64,000 nt of DNA from Dryococelus australis (Eukaryota > Arthropoda > Insecta > Phasmatodea > Phasmatidae): contig CM057005.1 in NCBI GenBank assembly GCA_029891345.1, forward strand, positions 67,217,760-67,281,759. The letters run 5' to 3'. The stretch's first letter is position 1; each line of letters starts with the position of its first letter. The notes beneath the pieces were generated by a model. It searched no databases. It was not told where the DNA came from and saw only the letters and a program-made list of their open reading frames with translations. Positions 45,071 through 56,257 of the stretch are shown one piece after another. A program made the position numbers and the translations under genes.

Positions 45071-45985
45071 ATGTTTAATGCACAGATCGCCTCCAAGTTG
45101 CATCGCCCTGCACATCGTAACTTCCTCAGGCATAAGATGCTTCTCTTCGGAATTCATGACCTGTTCCAGGCTGACTTGGTGAAAATGATTCCTTATCACC
45201 ATATCAATAAGGGCTTTCACTACATTCTGATGGTTATCAAGTGTTTCTCCAAGTATGGTTGGGCTATCCCTGTGCACCGGAAGTGTGGTGCCGACATCAC
45301 GGCTGCGATGAAATTGGTGTTGGACAAGATGGTCGCGCCGAAGAACATCCAGATGGACAGCGGGAAGGAGTTCTACAACCCTGTGTTCCATGTACTTATG
45401 GCTGCTAAAAAGATTCATTACTACTCTACGTTCAGTGACCTCAAGGCTTCGATTGTCGAACATTTCAACCGTTTGCTTAGGGGTCTGATGTGGAATTCGT
45501 TCTTGGCACATGGTAGCTACCAGTGGTTGGATCTGCTTCCTAGGTTGCTTACTCAGTACAATACAGGCAAGCATAGGACGACTGGTTCGTCCGTCTGAGA
45601 TTACTGCTGCAAATGCTGCTTCTCAACTGCAGACTGTGTACCGGCACTCCAAGATGGTGGATCCGCGACGACCGAGGGCCAAGGTGGGTGACTTTGTCCG
45701 TATCTCCAGGAGCAAAGGTGTTTGATAAGTCTTACTACCTTAACTGGAGTGTCGAGGTGTTCTGCATCATCAAGGTGAGACATTACCTCACGCACCTATA
45801 TGCTCGCCTATATGGCCAGCCAAGAGATCAGCAGTTCCTTCTACGACTACAAAATCTATGTCACGAAGTATCATCATTACTTTGGTGGAGTGAGTGGTCC
45901 ATAGACGTGGCGACCAAGTGCTCGTGAAGTGGTTGAGCTTCGATTCCCACTTCAACTAATGGGTGCCCAAATCGTTGCTTGTGAC
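45071..45985 (+). pseudogene. Retrovirus-like (rve) integrase of Polinton type
   Basis: The frame 45071-45598 contains the RNase H-like integrase core with the triad in place: D35 (FQADLVKM), D96 (IQMDSGKEFYN) and E130 (SIVEHFNRLL), with 33 residues between the last two. A one-base shift near 45587 leads into a segment (RPSEITAANAASQ, then DPRRPRAKVGDFVRISRSKG and SYYLNWSVEVFCI) that is the usual C-terminal SH3-like part. A further shift follows, then a chromodomain-like tail (VLVKWLSFDSHFN, stop, WVPK) near 45918-45975. No zinc-binding N-terminus is visible. The enzyme would integrate the linear element. An AATAAA lies at 46031. Confidence 0.9.
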
Positions 45986-46031
45986 TGTGTAATGGCTGTA
46001 CTGCTTCTTGTCGATGTACTGTTTTTTGTGA

Positions 46032-46056
46032 ATAAAAAGCATTGCTCTTACCTGTG

Positions 46057-46090
<34 letters not shown>

Positions 46091-46214
46091 ATTTGTTACC
46101 TCTGCAGTGCAAGAGAGACAGGTGGTCTGGTGTGTGTGGGAACCTCAGTTATTTGTGCCCCCCTGCCTGCCTCCCATTCATGTTCTTGTGATCAGGACTA
46201 CAACACATAATGTA
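46032..46214. other. CT microsatellite and inner flank of right repeat
   Basis: (CT)n at 46060-46087 follows the AATAAA that ends the integrase gene. No further coding sequence. Confidence 0.5.
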
Positions 46215-46721
46215 CATCTGTGATGGGGAGGGGCAGTGCTGGCGGGGCCTTCGTCGGGGCCGCACATATGGAGGACACGTCGAGTGTGTGTGTGGGGGGG
46301 GGGGGGCACGATTTTGGTAACCAGGCAGTGCATTTCGAGTAGTATTCGCACACCTGTCATCTGGGGGCGGATTAGAGGATTGTAATTAGCACATTAAGGT
46401 CCCTGCCCATATTTTTTTTACTAGCTGCCAAATTGGCTGCTGGCAGTTGTGGGGATCTTTATCCTGGCTGCCAAGATGGACGCCGTCGATGTATGCGCTC
46501 ATTTGGGTTAATAGGAATTCTATTTAGGGGAAATTTTTCCCACTGACTGCCAAAATGGCCGCCGTCGGTTTTGGTCACATTGTTACTGACTGGCAAAATG
46601 ACAGTCATCGGGATGAAATGCTGCGTTCTAGAATTTTCCGCGGGAAGAGAGGTTCAATTTGGAAATTTTTATGGGCAGGGATCTTAATATGATAATTACA
46701 ATCCTCCGCCAGATGCCAGGT
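46215..46721 (-). repeat. Right terminal inverted repeat
   Basis: The reverse complement matches the left repeat throughout: the inner part (CACATATGGAGGA, a GT/G-rich stretch with a 13-base G run at 46294-46306, AGTAGTATTCGCACACCTG), then tandem units (two here against four at the left), then the outer 130 bp. The outermost bases are identical to the left end. Confidence 0.8.
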
Positions 46722-47644
46722 CAATCAGAATTCCCCTTTCTATACTACTCACATACTCGTGAATGGTCGCATGTACTAAATATATGCTGATGTCGGAATA
46801 AACAAATATGTGTTCACCCCAACACATCTTTTTTAATGCATTATTTGATTTAAGGGGACGTATGCGGACGTAGAAGTAAATCGGCTGTGCGTACAAAACA
46901 TTGTTCGAAATAAATTCTGTCCCAGTAAATTAAATTGGTACCAGCAGCTCTCTTTCTCAGTGAATTGATAAAACGCCTATTCAGAAAGAAATGTTTAATT
47001 CATTGCAATCCAGTATCACCTTGAACTCTTAAACTACACCTTGTCAGTACAGACTGCAAAATTTGAGTTGTTTTCCGGCAGAAGGTTAAACTTCACAGTC
47101 GTTTATTTATTGGCTCCTGGATAAAAAAGAATCCAGTTTACCTTGTAACATGGTTGTACCAGACTCGACCAGCTCATTGTTCATTGTTTTTCAGAAAGAA
47201 TTGGGAAAGGGAGGGTGGGCGTAGTTTACAGGGTACCATAAACCCATCTCCCCCCTACCTTAAACAAGAGTTTCTAGTCGAAAGTTGGGTTTAATTAGAG
47301 GTAAATAATTTGGTAGTCTTCTGTTTTGAAGCAAATATTTATTGAGAATAAAGAATTTTTAAAAGTGGCACCTATTATTGTCAATAATATAACTGTTTCT
47401 GTCAAACTGGTGTACATGTTAATCTGATAGTAAAAATCCACACAGTAGAAAAACGCCTCCCCCCCTCCCCCGGTTGAAATTATCCTGACTACGCTACTGT
47501 TGTTTCTCGTTATCTACGAGTTATTCTGACCGAGTCAAGTAAAACGTGTTTAAACGGCAAAAAACAACATATAAAATTGCACGCTTTTGAAGTCTAGAAT
47601 GTTGCAAAACAATAACGGGAAATTTACATGTCCATACATATCAG
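46722..47644. other. No recognised feature
   Basis: Flank of the large element. AT-rich with a C run at 47458-47470. No gene or element identified. Confidence 0.35.
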
Positions 47645-47890
47645 TAGAGACCCGAATAATTCGCGGATTCACTTTGGGACATGCTAGAATTCAAAACACG
47701 CGCATTTATATAACTGTAGCAATTGGTCAACACGGTGTTCGGCACCTCCTGGAAAACACTGGCCCGATCGTTGCCTTCCACTGTGACAGCTGACAACCAA
47801 TGCGCAGTTGATATAATACGCATATTTGTACATGCGACTGTAGATTCTAGCCTGCGGGTCGTCGAAATCGCGAATTTTGCAGGTGTCTAC
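47645..47890 (+). mobile_element. Family I MITE, copy 1
   Basis: Begins AGAGACCCGAATAATTCGCG and ends CGCGAATTTTGCAGGTGTCT (complementary). The interior includes 'acactggcccgatcgttgcc', shared with the inverted copy at 51783-52015. Confidence 0.8.
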
Positions 47891-49388
47891 ATATCAGTGA
47901 CAACTCGCATGTGTTCCCGACTAACAGAGACCAAGTGTTCTCGCAGATGTTATCGCTAAGGAGGCTATAACCGACCTCGGAGCATTATTCTGAATTAGAG
48001 CACCGAGCCTGTTATCGCGTAGGGATCCAAGTCCGCCAATACCACAAAGCCCCGTCACTATTTTTTTCTGTGCCAAAAGCAGAACACAAACAAAAGAAAA
48101 TTAAGTGGTCCAAACACAGTTTACCCCTCACCTATACTCGAGTTAACACTGACTGCACAGCGAGAAACGTATGCTCGGCATTCACATTTAGGTGACGAGC
48201 GAATATTGTCTGTTCCCCGTATTGTTTCAATGTTTGGAGTTGTACTTTGATATGTGGTTAACAATATGAGCGACCTAGCTACGGCAGGAGCTATTTTTTT
48301 TTCGAGTTGCACCACGAAGAATGCTTCGCGTCGGTTTACTTGGCGGCAGTCCAGCACGCTGTAAAACGCAGAAAGTTACTGTATTTTTCGTAGGCAATTG
48401 TCCAATTGGCACTTCACCGGTAACAAAATATCCACATGACCTGATTTTTCCAACAAAATTTATGACGCATTGTTTATCAGTTATTATTTTTCCAACTTCG
48501 AAGTTGACAGATTAACGAATCTTTGCCATATTAGATTTGCCAAGCACTATAATCAATATCTTTAGAAACTAATTATTTGATATGTCCACCCTTTTCTCAC
48601 TTACTGTGTTACAAGATGACTTACCTGCATATTAATTAAATCTGTCTGAAGCCAAATTCTGTCTCACAATCATCTGTTAATGCTGGATGTGATAGTGCTA
48701 GTGCCCTGAGTTACTACAGCATAATGTAATGAAGTGATCAAGCCTTAACTGGACGGCCTGCCTGATCACACCTTCGAAAATTGAACCAGGGAACGAGCGT
48801 GATTGAAATAACACCTTGCGAAAGACAGTTGTAAAAACCCCCTCCACCGACCAGTAAACGGGGCCGAAAATACTAAACAATGAGCCAGATATAGCCCAAC
48901 GTAACACTGGGAGCGAGATCTTTTGTAATCGGGGCAGCGGAATAAAAAAAAACATGGAGATGGGTATGTCCGGCCGTCGTTAACCGCCTCCTAGGATCAG
49001 CCTCCGGTAAATTGAACTTTACAATTTGATTGTAATAGTAGTGGCATGCGGTAATAAAACTTAAATTAATTAGCATCTTGAAATTTTATTTTAGCTCCCC
49101 CAATAAATAGTCGACATAAATAGATATTGTATAATGCTTAAGTTCAATACACCCCATCTTATACCTTTGTGCTCTACCTAATTATGACTTATTATTTAGC
49201 TACACCCATAGCCCCTTTCAGGGGAAAATATATTTTAACAACTTGTGCGGTTTTGAGTTGATATAGCAATTTTATATGTTTTGTAGTCTATGACGTCGCA
49301 TTTTGCCAAGAGATCAATACTGACGCTGTACCGTTGAACACTGATTGTTACAAACAAATTATTATAAAACATGAAGCACATTATTATA
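47891..49388. other. No recognised gene
   Basis: Several short frames on both strands, none resembling a protein family. No inverted-repeat element or SINE was recognised. Confidence 0.3.
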
Positions 49389-49617
49389 TATGCCGTTCAC
49401 GGCTAATTTAGCACTTTTGAAAAATGTTACTTTTTCTACCTGCGTATATTTTAACTGGCACGCTAACTGGCATGTGCCCAATAAACTCGTAAATTTGGTA
49501 GCGATCGAGGGAAAGAAGTTCCATGTTTTAACGTCGAACTAAAAGTGTTAGGTTAAAATCCGTGAACACTGAAATGATTTATTTTGCTTTCTGTTTTTCG
49601 TAAAAGTTAGCAAATTT

Positions 49618-49662
<45 letters not shown>

Positions 49663-49810
49663 TCACAATTTGACTTGACCGACGCATCAATAAACTGATC
49701 ACGCCCACGGCAATGTTAATTTTACATATAGTGGAAGAATACACTATGAGCGTGCAAGTAGACTCTAAGCAGGGCCATCAAAATGGCTCAGTTTACAGTC
49801 AACGGCCTAT
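49389..49810 (-). mobile_element. Family A MITE, long form (A6), with an internal AT microsatellite
   Basis: Ends TATGCCGTTCACGGCTAATT and CAGTTTACAGTCAACGGCC. An (AT)n run at 49620-49659 lies in the element. The order of interior blocks shows it is reversed relative to A1. Confidence 0.8.
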
Positions 49811-49827
49811 ATCCGGAAATCATCTCA

Positions 49828-49936
49828 TAGACTGTTCACGTTAAAATGAGTACTTTTGAAAGCCCTGCTTAAGATTTACTTATATGCACGTTGTGTATTC
49901 TTCCGCCTTTTGTAAAATCAACATTGCCAAAGGGAA
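49828..49936 (+). mobile_element. Family A MITE, left end only (A7)
   Basis: AGACTGTTCACGTTAAAATG followed by the normal long-form left half, cut off after 'aaaatcaacattgcc'. Only 17 bases from A6. Confidence 0.7.
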
Positions 49937-50784
49937 GCAACTCCAGTTTCCAATATTTCAATATTCTGAAAGGTGTTAACTCCTTGTCTGCATAGACGGT
50001 AATACAACTACGTAGCACAGTGCTATCTAGTATGACTTTGACGAACTATATTTATATTAGTGCCTGGTATCGATCGGTCAGCCATTTTGGGACCTGAATC
50101 CAGTGGAGATATCTTTCATGATTTCTATTGCGTGGAAAGAAACATATTCTTAGGAAGCGGAAAGGATACACTACCAGTTTTATTTTAAACTCTGCCAGAT
50201 TCGAGAAACAGAGTTTTCGTAACTTCCGTACTGTACACACATAGTGCTGCTATCTAGTATTTATTTCCACAAACGGGAGCGACTAGCGATGACTCGAACT
50301 CGCAAGCGAGTTACCCTGCTGCGTTCCTTCGGCAGGGTAAACAGTCGTTATGATTGTGTACTCCAGTCCTCATTTCGTTGGAAAGAGGATGTAAGTGTTC
50401 GGAAAAACGGGAGTTTCTTATAATTTGTAATATGCTCTCTAAATAAAATTCAGTTTAGTTATAATTACGTTTATTTCGTTTTCGTTTTTATAACTAATGT
50501 TAAGTATTATAAAACGGTAAATACATGTAGAGAGTAAGCAAAGTTGGAAGTTGCGTTTGTTAGTAGAAATTGAAAATGGAACCACAGCCCGGCACTAGCA
50601 AATGTTATCTAAAACACTCAAATATTTGGGGTTGCTTACCCTGTAAAAAAAACTCACTACACCCCACTGTTTGCTTTACTTGCGCGCGTTAACACGATTC
50701 GTAACAATGCGCAACATGTCCGCGATAATGAACGCGAGGGTTTAAAGGTTTAAGCGTTAAGCGGTAGGCATTCTTTGGACTGGT
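49937..50784. other. Unassigned, with paired hairpins near 50.3 kb
   Basis: 50305-50336 holds two adjacent hairpins, AACTCGCAAGCGAGTT and CCCTGCTGCGTTCCTTCGGCAGGG-like. On the minus strand AGTTCGAGTCATC resembles a B box, so this may be a tRNA-derived SINE head. Confidence 0.3.
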
Positions 50785-51432
50785 TCGTATTCGGTGAGAA
50801 CGATGTCACATCTGTCACACTAAGGACACCTGTCAAACTGGAGCGATCCTCCTCGCCATGTGCGCGGGGATCAAAGAGGCCGACCCAGTAATTGGCGTAC
50901 GGAGTAGGGAGGGACTGGGAAGTGGAAACAACTGCCCGTGTAGGAGGGAGGGTCCCCTCCACGCAAAGAAAGGCTGGTCGTTCCCGCAACGGTACTTCGG
51001 ACAGTGGTACACAGCAAAGACGCTTCTCCACAAGGTCTACGAGGAGTTACTTGAGGAAGCTAGCTGTACGTATTTTGCTGGGTAGTGGAAAAGGTCGGAT
51101 CACGGAAAGGAGATAGCTTTTGAGTATCTATGAGCGCGTGGGGCCACCATGCTCGCACAAACTGGCGCCAGAGGAAAGGCCACTTTGAACGGCATTTCAA
51201 CTGGCACACGTTTGTTCCGAGCAATGTGATGTCACGTGCCGTGGATAATCCGAAACGATGCACGGACAGCTGTTTCCACTGCCCGCCATTTCCACTCCGA
51301 GCGTTGTTTGCTGGGTCGGCCTGTTTGATCTAATACACACGGACGAGGAGGATCGCCACCCGGGACATACCCGACAGACACCTGCAACTGTGAGACCAGG
51401 TATGACATCGTGCTCACCCAAACGAGCATGCA
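50785..51432. mobile_element. Foldback element H
   Basis: The left arm (GTGAGAACGATGTCA at about 50794, GCGATCCTCCTCG near 50842, GGCCGACCCAG near 50878) is complementary, in order, to the right arm ending near 51418. Arms are about 175 bp. The centre holds unrecognised sequence (about 50960-51220). Confidence 0.75.
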
Positions 51433-51444
51433 CTTAAAATGAAG

Positions 51445-51785
51445 TAGACCGATCTCGCTGGCTGCGCACAACTAATCCTCGCGTCCCAACATAGAACTGC
51501 TTTTCAGCCAATACGGTTACCAAAAACGACGTGGACTGGATTTGAGGTTAGAACCCTGATTAGTAAACAATTTCTCTGGGATGTTTGCATACGTCCTCTG
51601 ACGACTTTGCAATGCAGTTTGATTAAATTCAAATTGCTAAAAGTATTTTGTTAATATAGTAGTGGTTGTCATTTAAAAATTAAGATGTAATGAAACATGT
51701 TGACCATGTGACTTTGACAGTCGTGTTCCTTTGGCGTCGATCAATGTTGGGTACATGCGCAGAAGACGAATAATCGGTAGATACT
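51445..51785 (+). mobile_element. Family G MITE, copy 3
   Basis: GATCTCGCTGGCTGCGCAC at the left and 'gttgaccatgtgactttgac' near the right, as in the copy at 19040-19353. Confidence 0.6.
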
Positions 51786-52015
51786 TAAAAAATTCGCGAG
51801 TTCGATAACGTGCAGGCTATATTATATAGTCTATGTACAAATTTGTCGGTGTCAACCATGCAGTGGTTGTCTGCTGTCACAGCGGAAGGCGACGATCGGG
51901 CCAGCGTTCTCCAGGAGGTGTCAAACACCGCTAACCAATGGTTAATGTTATATAAACACCCATGTTTTGAATTCCAACTTGTCCCAAAATGAACCCGCGA
52001 ATTCTTCAGGTCTCT
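51783..52015 (-). mobile_element. Family I MITE, copy 2
   Basis: Reverse complement of 47645-47890: AAAAATTCGCGAGTTCGAT at the left, CGCGAATTCTTCAGGTCTC at the right, with 'cgatcgggccagcgttctcc' inside. Confidence 0.8.
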
Positions 52016-52076
52016 AATAATCGGTCTACCTCGTCTTCACTGTGTGAACACGAAGCGAAGCAAGCAGCGGCGAGAT

Positions 52077-52415
52077 GAGAGAGAGAGAGAGAGAGACATT
52101 TGTCGGCGGTACCTCGGGCGTAGAGGAGGTGGCGGCACTGGACGTGGCTCCAGGAGGTGATTCTGGTGGACACTACCGCGGTTGCTCGTGAGTCCCGCTA
52201 GTAGGAGACATCACGCCACATCTCGCCGCGACGACGACGCCGACCGGGGCGGTGACTAATGCCCAGCTGAGCCCCGGAGCTACCCGCGTCCCTCTGACGA
52301 CACTCGCTCGCCCCACCTCCTAGCGTCACCCCGCGAGCATTGCGAAACTGCGCGTCTAGTAGACACACGCGCCGGCGCGGCTGTCGCACGAGTCTACATT
52401 TTAATTACAAAGGAA

Positions 52416-52463
<48 letters not shown>
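52077..52463. other. GC- and CpG-rich island between GA and AT microsatellites
   Basis: (GA)n at 52077-52095, then about 300 bp of clearly GC-rich sequence with many CpGs (52100-52392), then (AT)n at 52420-52462. An arginine-rich minus-strand frame (52198-52389) is likely a by-product of composition. It could be a promoter or 5' UTR, but no transcript signal is clear. Confidence 0.4.
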
Positions 52464-52467
<4 letters not shown>

Positions 52468-52834
52468 ATGGGTGTTACAAATTAATAGGGGATGGTACAC
52501 GAGATGAAATGGAACATATTTTATTAAGGTACCCGTATCCGGAAACGCAAACACTGTGACGTAGTATTACATCGCCTGAAATTAGGTGAGTTGTGAGGAG
52601 TTTCCCGTAACATTATGACATCCCCATTCTTTGAAGACATGGACGAAGAAAAATGACTACGTAATATTACGTCAGCAATAGATAAAGTGCAAGTTACTCT
52701 AAATGAACAGGATGAATTGTATGTTACTCTACGTAGGGAAGAATACTTTGAACTCGGCACTGTATTGGTAGAGAGCCGGTGAAGCAGGCGAATTTCACCC
52801 AGCCGATTATCACCCACTGGATAAATATATATTA
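52464..52834. other. Eroded repeat related to 60.4 kb
   Basis: 52605-52643 resembles 60410-60447 ('gtaatattatgacgtcccacattcttta'-like). No function assigned. Confidence 0.3.
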
Positions 52835-52945
52835 AAACAGTGAGAAAACATGTGTGTTGGTAGCGCCTAGTAAGAAATAGTTCTCATGCAAAATTCTATT
52901 ACGACTGAGTGCGTACGAATTCAGTGCGACGTCCTTTGGTGTTAT
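52835..52945 (+). repeat. Family B fragment (B4)
   Basis: Shares 'gtgttggtagcgcctagtaa' and 'agttctcatgcaaaattcta' with the other family B copies. One end only. Confidence 0.5.
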
Positions 52946-53062
52946 TTTATAGACTTAGTTAAGCTTAGTTTGCACGAGGCAGAGGAATATCCTTTGGAAG
53001 TAGAACTTCAGCAGAGCTTCAGAAAAGTGTGAAGTAACCGTGAATGGATTATATCCTCTGAT
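52946..53062 (-). repeat. Family C repeat, copy 2
   Basis: Reverse complement of 195-316. Confidence 0.6.
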
Positions 53063-53222
53063 TGGCTGTACGAGGCTCTTGAGGTTGGTCTTTTTTTCTG
53101 ACTGGCTACCGCGTCCTGCGAAACGTTCCCTATTGGTCGAACTGCCGCCAGCGACTTCGAGCAATGTTGCTGGCGTATGACGCCATTTTGCTGGCGTGTG
53201 GCGGTTGGAACTCACGATAGCA
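53063..53222 (+). repeat. Family D block, copy 3
   Basis: Best partner of 30730-30965. Contains CTATTGG, GACTGGCTACCGCG, and TTGCTGGCG twice around GACGCCATTTTGC. Confidence 0.55.
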
Positions 53223-53488
53223 GGGGCAGTTTCACTTGTTCATTCTTGAGCGTTATTTGGAACTGCAGTGGTATTGTTCCAGTAAAGTTGCCAGCAGTGT
53301 AAAAAAAAAAAAAAAAAAAAACGGTGCCACTGGTGAATGGCGTATTAAAAATGTATCGTTAAAATTTACGGACTCATATTTTATTGAGTGCTTTTTGCTT
53401 CTTTTGTGTCTTACATGTGATAATTACCATATTATTAATATATTTAACTGCTAACAATTTCAAACTTATATTTCATCGAAGCATGACT

Positions 53489-53908
53489 AAAGGCTGATCA
53501 GATTAAGTGAGCACTTTTGAAATCAACCTTAGGAAAAAGTCACTGGCCCTGCCTGCATATATTATAACGGCCGCACTGAGTGACATACGCCCAGTAAAGT
53601 TGGTAACGATGGATGGAAAATAGTTCCATAAATTAACGTCAAACTAAAAGTGTTAGGTTACCATATGTAACTACTTGAATTATTTATTTCGCTTTGTAGT
53701 ATTTTAACATATCGAAGTGTAACAAAGAGCATATTAGCGAAATATTTATTTTTCTAGTAATTTCAAAGTCTCACTTGATCGACGCACGAATAAAGTGATT
53801 AGGTCCATGACAGTTAATTTTACATAAGGCGAAGAATACACAACGTGCTTACAAATAGATCATAAGCAGGACTTTCGAAAGTGCTCATTTTACCGTGAAC
53901 ATCCTTTA
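53489..53908 (-). mobile_element. Family A MITE, long form (A8)
   Basis: AAAGGCTGATCAGATTAAGTG to TTACCGTGAACATCC. Interior in reverse order relative to A1. Confidence 0.8.
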
Positions 53909-54974
53909 GTCATCGTGGTCCATGGTAATATTAATTTGACTTTTTGAGGAAGGATGAAAATAGGCACAAAAATAGATCCAGAGTAGGGCGTCCAGAAGTC
54001 ATCAATTAACTTCGAATAGCCTATACTATTATTGTTATACGATTTAACACAATGAGAGAGGAAGTGCGAAGTCAACATGTTAATATAAGAAACTGCATCG
54101 CTATTTGTCTATGGAATGGGTGTCGAGAGAAAAAAAAACACCTATCATAAGGAAAATCACTTTCGCTGCATAGTACTCGTTCGTCAGGCTGCTATTTGAT
54201 GGGCATCGTAGTTACTCTATAATAATTAATTTTTAAGTTAGTTTTACTTCCTAAAGAGTATATTTAAATATGTTTATACGACAATGTCGATTAAAGCTAC
54301 GGCGGTGCATCCTAATCCGTGATTTATCTTAACCATTAAGGGGGATCAGGCCCCTCAAGCTTGGATTTTCACTTAATTTGCCAAAAGTCCCAATTAAAAA
54401 TGTTGAACTAAATTTTCCGCACGCCATGGCATAAATAATAGTTTATAAAGCTTTATTACGAAGTTACGCCAAATTACCCCTTTGTTGACGACACGGGATT
54501 AGCATCTCGGACCTTTTACCGCTGGCGAAAGGAAAAATCGTGGCCGGGAAAGGATGCTGGGTAGGAGGCGGTGGAGGGGAGAGAACTCAGAAATAACCTG
54601 TTTTCATTCGGGACTGGTGATATCTTGAAGTGGCACTCAGTAGCGTCTTTTTCCCTTCAGAGATTTAAATTTATTTGCAAATCTGATGGAAATAGTGGTT
54701 CGTGCAGTTTAAACGTTGCCCGATATGAACCGACAACACTCGCGTAAAGGAAATGGACGTGGTCTTCTATTGACCTGCAAACCAAAGAAAGGGAAGGTTA
54801 GATATCTACAGAACTACTTTGCCAGAAAAAGATACGTTCCATGAATTTCATACTAAACTTACATCATCTAAGCATAGTATTAAATATTATTGTCCAGATT
54901 ATACAATATAGTCAGACTGTGTGTGTAATATGCAACGTTTTTATTTTATATATAGGCCCTTTTTCAAAGTTTTT
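53909..54974. other. No recognised gene
   Basis: Mixed composition with a purine-rich stretch near 54530-54590. Nothing assigned. Confidence 0.3.
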
Positions 54975-55236
54975 CCAGTTGAGGGATGGTGGAGTAGAGA
55001 TAGTTGGGCGGATATTAACAGATAAAGGGACACATGAAGTGGATATGGAGCGGCGCCTAGAATAAAGAGTGGGGAGAAATGGGGATCCCCGAGAAAATCT
55101 GTCGACCAACGGCATCGTCCGAATACGATTCCCACATGCCAAAATTCGATTGACCCCGCTAGGAATCAAGCCCAGATCGCCTTGTTGGGGGGCAAAGGTT
55201 CTAGCCGTTAGACCGCCGCCACGTATCATGTTATCA
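54975..55236 (-). repeat. tRNA-derived SINE
   Basis: The minus strand reads as the SINE at 30364: A box-like GGCGGTCTAACGGCTAGA, B box GGGCTTGATTCCTAGCGG, then the shared GATGCCGTTGGTCG and CTCGGGGATCCCCA body. Confidence 0.7.
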
Positions 55237-55584
55237 GTTACTGGCTTATGAAATGTATGAATCGAGATGACATTAATATGCAATTTTTATACGCCCTTGT
55301 GAAAATCGGGTTATTTTTCATGTGTAATACATTTTCGAGCCACCGCGAGTATTCTCATCTCAACTACAATAGGCAATGCCGTGTTTTATATTTCTTATGT
55401 ACCTGAGGCACAAAGTCTCACAAGCTATAAATACAATTAAATTTAATGTTCGTGCTTACCAGTTATGATGAGGTAATTTCATACGAAGGTCAACGTTGTG
55501 TGTACATAGAGAAGGACAATATGTGAACATTTTTGTAATTATGTTCTTAAATTAATTTAGCCTATTTACTTGCGTTTTATTGTA
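55237..55584. other. No recognised feature
   Basis: AT-rich spacer between two SINE copies. Confidence 0.3.
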
Positions 55585-55815
55585 CATTAATCCGCCAGTC
55601 TTTTAACACGAGTGAACCAAAGCTAAGTTGAGTTGAGACATTTAAGGTCTTCAGAGCCGATAAGAAAAAATGAGGTGAGTTTGGAGCAGCACTGAAATGG
55701 GAAAGGTTGAGAAAACTTGAGACCTCTGAGAAATCCCGCCAACCAGCGGCATTGTCCGGCACAATTCTCTAATGCTAATATTAGGGAGCGACCCCACAGG
55801 GGAGCCAAAGCCAAG
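55585..55815 (-). repeat. SINE body lacking its tRNA-like head
   Basis: The minus strand contains GGACAATGCCGCTGGTTGGCG and TCTCAGAGGTCTC, homologous to the bodies at 30364 and 54975, but no promoter boxes. Confidence 0.6.
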
Positions 55816-56257
55816 TAATAAAGCTGTGTATTTTCATTTACTCAGTTAAGTTTATTTATTACTTTTTCTAAATAATTACATGAAATTTATCATTTTCAAT
55901 AACCACGATATAATTTTTTTTCTAAAAAAAAAAAAAAAATGTATTAATTGAATGCACTTAATGCAATTTAATAACGTTTGCAAATTAAATGTGGGACTAC
56001 TTATTTCTATTCATAACATGAAAACATTATTCACTTTATCGTGAACAGCCTATATAACTGAATCCTTCCGTTCTGCGATCCGTCTTTCTTTTTTATCGCT
56101 GGGCTTCTTTCGCACCCGACTATCAGCGCGCTACCTGCTGATTCACGACACGTTTAATATTACATGCGATAAATATTAATGACGCGATCTTTGCATCATG
56201 AGTGCTGCTCGCCGCACCGACTGTCATTATTATTTTTAGTAAGGGAGCATGTCTCAT
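55816..56257. other. AT-rich stretch with a family A right end
   Basis: 56024-56058 ends in TTTATCGTGAACAGCCTATA, the right terminal repeat of family A. The rest is AT-rich with an A run at 55926-55939. Confidence 0.45.

Larger units (their letters stand above)
34776..46721 (+). mobile_element. Decayed Polinton/Maverick-like element with terminal inverted repeats
   Basis: The outermost bases ACCTGGCATCTGGCGGAGGA at 34776 and the exact complement ending at 46721 begin an inverted repeat. It continues through 735 bp (left) and 507 bp (right), with the right copy shorter because it has fewer tandem units. Within lie remains of zinc-finger protein, DNA polymerase B, phospholipase A2-like protein, packaging ATPase, fibre-like coiled-coil protein, a small structural protein and rve integrase. 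Polintons are known for exactly this polymerase, ATPase and integrase set and for long terminal repeats. The canonical 6 bp target duplication is not evident. Missing: major capsid protein, protease and the polymerase catalytic half. Confidence 0.85.
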
